Below the pieces are notes generated by a model. The model was not told where the DNA came from. It was given only the letters and a program-made list of their open reading frames with translations, and made no database searches. Positions 62,153 through 64,000 of a DNA stretch of 64,000 nucleotides are shown here, piece after piece. This stretch comes from Candidatus Heimdallarchaeota archaeon (lineage in GTDB: Archaea > Asgardarchaeota > Heimdallarchaeia > Heimdallarchaeales > Heimdallarchaeaceae), in contig JAUVXV010000006.1 in assembly GCA_030603365.1 (NCBI GenBank), positions 1 through 64,000 on the forward strand, given 5' to 3'. Position 1 is the first letter of the stretch. Every line of letters starts with the position of its first letter. Position numbers and translations under genes: made by a program.

Positions 62153-64000
62153 ATGTTGCGGTTAATGAAATATGCAAAACCATACTTATTACTAATTATA
62201 GCATCAGTAGGATTATTGTTTGCGCAAGCAAATCTAGAACTAGCTTTACCAGATTATCTTTCCAATATTGTTGACACGGGTATTCAACAAGGAGGAATAG
62301 AAAATGCTGTACCAATTGCGATACGTCAGAGTGAGCTTGAAAGGATTTTCATCTTTATGGATCCTGAAAATCAAACAAATGTATTAGAGGATTATACTCT
62401 AGCAGATGAAAATTCAACAGACTATGATGAATTAGTTGAAATCTATCCGGCATTAGTAAATGAGTCTATTTATGTACTGAATGATATAAAAAATATGGAA
62501 ATCGAAGAATTGGAAGACTTATTGATAAAGCCATTAGTAGTCGTGTTCACTTTTGAACAAGCACTAGCTAATCCAGAGAATGCTACAGAAATTCTAGAAC
62601 CCCTAGGATTTAATGCTAGTTCTCTTCCTCCTCCAGAAGTATTTTTCGCTTTTTTGAGTTCGTTACCTCCTGAGAATTTAACTTTCATAATCGAAGCAAT
62701 TACCTATAGCTTTGAATCAATAGGAGAAACAATGCTGAATCAACTAGCAGTAGTAGCTGTTGGAATGGAATATGAAATAATAGGACTGAATACTGATAAA
62801 ATTCAAAACATGTTTATTCTCAATTCTGGAGGTTTAATGCTTCTGATGACACTACTAGCTGTAATATGTACAATCTCAGTAAGCTACTTAGCTTCAAAAA
62901 CATCAGCAGGAATGGGACGAGATATTCGAAGTAAATTATTCAGAAAAGTTGAGAGTTTCTCCAGTGTTGAATTTGACAGTTTTTCAACAGCCTCTTTGAT
63001 TACACGTTCAACCAATGATATCACTCAGGTGCAAGGCGCTATTTACATGATAGTAAGAATGGTTGCTTATGCCCCCATACTCGGTATTGGAGGGATAATT
63101 CGAGCTCTATCTAAAAGCAGAGACATGTGGTGGTTAATTGGTGTAGCGGTTGTAACATTAATAGTTCTTATTGGAATCGTATTTGCATTTACACTTCCAA
63201 AATTCAAAATAATGCAAAAACTAACAGATCGTCTCAATCTTGTTGCTCGAGAGAATCTTATGGGTATGCTAGTTATCCGTGCATTTAATAAGGAAAAACA
63301 TGAAGAGAAGAGATTTGATAAAGCCAATATAGATCTTACTGCTGTAAGCCTGTTTGTTATAAGAGTGTTTGTGGTTATGATGCCTTTTATGATGTTGATC
63401 ATGAATGGGCTCTCTGTAGGAATCATTTGGGTAGGAGCTCATAGAGTTGCTGATTTGAGTATGCAAGTTGGGGATATGATGGCTTTCTTACAATATGCTA
63501 TGCAAATCGTGTTTGCTTTTCTAATGTTGACCATGATGTTTATTATTCTACCTCGTGCAGTTGTAGCAGGAAATCGTATTCAGGAAGTATTAGCAATAGA
63601 ACCAGTTATCAAAGACCCTTCAGAACCTAAGAAATTTGACAAACCATTTAGGGGAAAAATAGAATTCCGCAATGTAGTTTTCAACTATCCTGGAGCAAAG
63701 AAGAGTGTACTTCAAGATATTAGTTTTACAGCTGAACCAGGTCAAACTACAGCTTTCATAGGTGCAACAGGTTCAGGAAAATCAACAATAATCAATTTAG
63801 TACCAAGATTTTATGAAGTATCTGAAGGCGCTATTTTGGTCGATGATTTGGATATTCGAGAAGTGACACAACACGATTTAAGAGAAGTGATAGGTTTTGT
63901 ACCACAAAAGAGCTCCTTGTTCTCAGGCACGATTGAAAGCAACCTGCGATTTGCAGATGAAGATGCAAGCGATGAAGCACTTCAATCATCACTTGAAATA
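62153..64000 (+). CDS. ABC-type exporter, TM-ATPase half-transporter (3' end outside window)
   Basis: An open frame of 616 codons running off the window. TM1 (PYLLLIIASVGLLFAQ), then an insertion of about 175 residues (about 40-215) before TM2, then the other helices typical of MsbA/Sav1866-type exporters. The nucleotide-binding domain begins near 500: Walker A GATGSGKST (537-545), Q-loop FVPQKSSLFSGTI. Signature and Walker B lie beyond the window. The insertion would be extracellular, is acidic and holds some NxT/NxS sites. A half-transporter that dimerises, perhaps with a partner downstream. It follows padR by 2 nt. Confidence 0.92.
   Translation, partial: MLRLMKYAKPYLLLIIASVGLLFAQANLELALPDYLSNIVDTGIQQGGIENAVPIAIRQSELERIFIFMDPENQTNVLEDYTLADENSTDYDELVEIYPALVNESIYVLNDIKNMEIEELEDLLIKPLVVVFTFEQALANPENATEILEPLGFNASSLPPPEVFFAFLSSLPPENLTFIIEAITYSFESIGETMLNQLAVVAVGMEYEIIGLNTDKIQNMFILNSGGLMLLMTLLAVICTISVSYLASKTSAGMGRDIRSKLFRKVESFSSVEFDSFSTASLITRSTNDITQVQGAIYMIVRMVAYAPILGIGGIIRALSKSRDMWWLIGVAVVTLIVLIGIVFAFTLPKFKIMQKLTDRLNLVARENLMGMLVIRAFNKEKHEEKRFDKANIDLTAVSLFVIRVFVVMMPFMMLIMNGLSVGIIWVGAHRVADLSMQVGDMMAFLQYAMQIVFAFLMLTMMFIILPRAVVAGNRIQEVLAIEPVIKDPSEPKKFDKPFRGKIEFRNVVFNYPGAKKSVLQDISFTAEPGQTTAFIGATGSGKSTIINLVPRFYEVSEGAILVDDLDIREVTQHDLREVIGFVPQKSSLFSGTIESNLRFADEDASDEALQSSLEI

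Noticed and set aside
1..64000. CRISPR arrays, rRNA and tRNA genes
   Set aside because: No regularly spaced direct repeats and no tRNA or rRNA signatures were found on reading either strand; short RNAs could have been missed.

Overview
The window reads as a low-GC archaeal chromosome, most probably from an Asgard archaeon (Heimdallarchaeia-like is my guess; no rRNA is present to settle it). Archaeal markers are RadA, topoisomerase VI A and B, Alba, a digeranylgeranylglyceryl-phosphate-synthase-type UbiA enzyme, an archaeal dUTPase, TATA boxes about 25 nt upstream of start codons (leaderless transcripts) and T-rich gene ends. Asgard-like, eukaryote-flavoured content includes a Ras/Rab-type small GTPase beside a HEAT-repeat protein and a CPBP (Rce1-type) protease, a membrane-anchored RING-like zinc finger protein, FtsZ/tubulin-superfamily proteins and a large two-TM surface protein with CD36-like motifs.

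Layout. 1-830: 3' part of an IS200/IS605 tnpB. 0.9-9.4 kb: glycosyltransferase, TrpF-like protein, a degenerate GluRS-like protein overlapping a RING-like membrane protein, then dUTPase, RadA, a coiled-coil/winged-helix protein and a UbiA prenyltransferase. 9.6-12.5 kb: beta-helix surface protein, TIGR04076 protein, oxidoreductase-like protein. 12.5-17.2 kb: HEAT protein, small GTPase and CPBP protease on the minus strand. 17.4-31.9 kb: Alba, then topoisomerase VI A and a 4186-residue topoisomerase VI B whose ATPase/transducer is followed by about 3,500 residues of divergent hairpin-type helical repeats. 32-42 kb: a tnpB relic, a degenerate FtsZ-like protein, the CD36-like surface protein, pyruvate kinase, a membrane protein paired with an FtsZ-like GTPase, a zinc-ribbon membrane protein and a second coiled-coil/winged-helix protein. 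42-50.9 kb: mostly metabolic genes, a complete tnpB, a beta-CASP-like MBL protein, a DRG-like TGS GTPase and a stand-alone RAM protein. 51.1-54.3 kb: an IS607-family element inserted in frame inside an ogt/MGMT gene. 54.3-56.3 kb: DUF4332-like protein and an AlkZ-like glycosylase. 56.3-59.5 kb: gene relics and three tandem anchored surface proteins. 59.5-64 kb: small membrane proteins, then PadR and an ABC exporter that runs off the window.

How the genes fit together. Several neighbourhoods concern DNA topology, repair and chromatin (RadA, dUTPase, Alba, Topo VI, AlkZ-like, broken ogt), others the cell envelope and cytoskeleton (FtsZ-like pair, surface proteins). The most unusual object is the giant topoisomerase VI B. 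Next are the CD36-like ectodomain carrying a beta-propeller insertion, and the transposon-split alkyltransferase whose frame would be restored exactly by removing the element. All functional statements rest on motif reading by eye; no searches were run.
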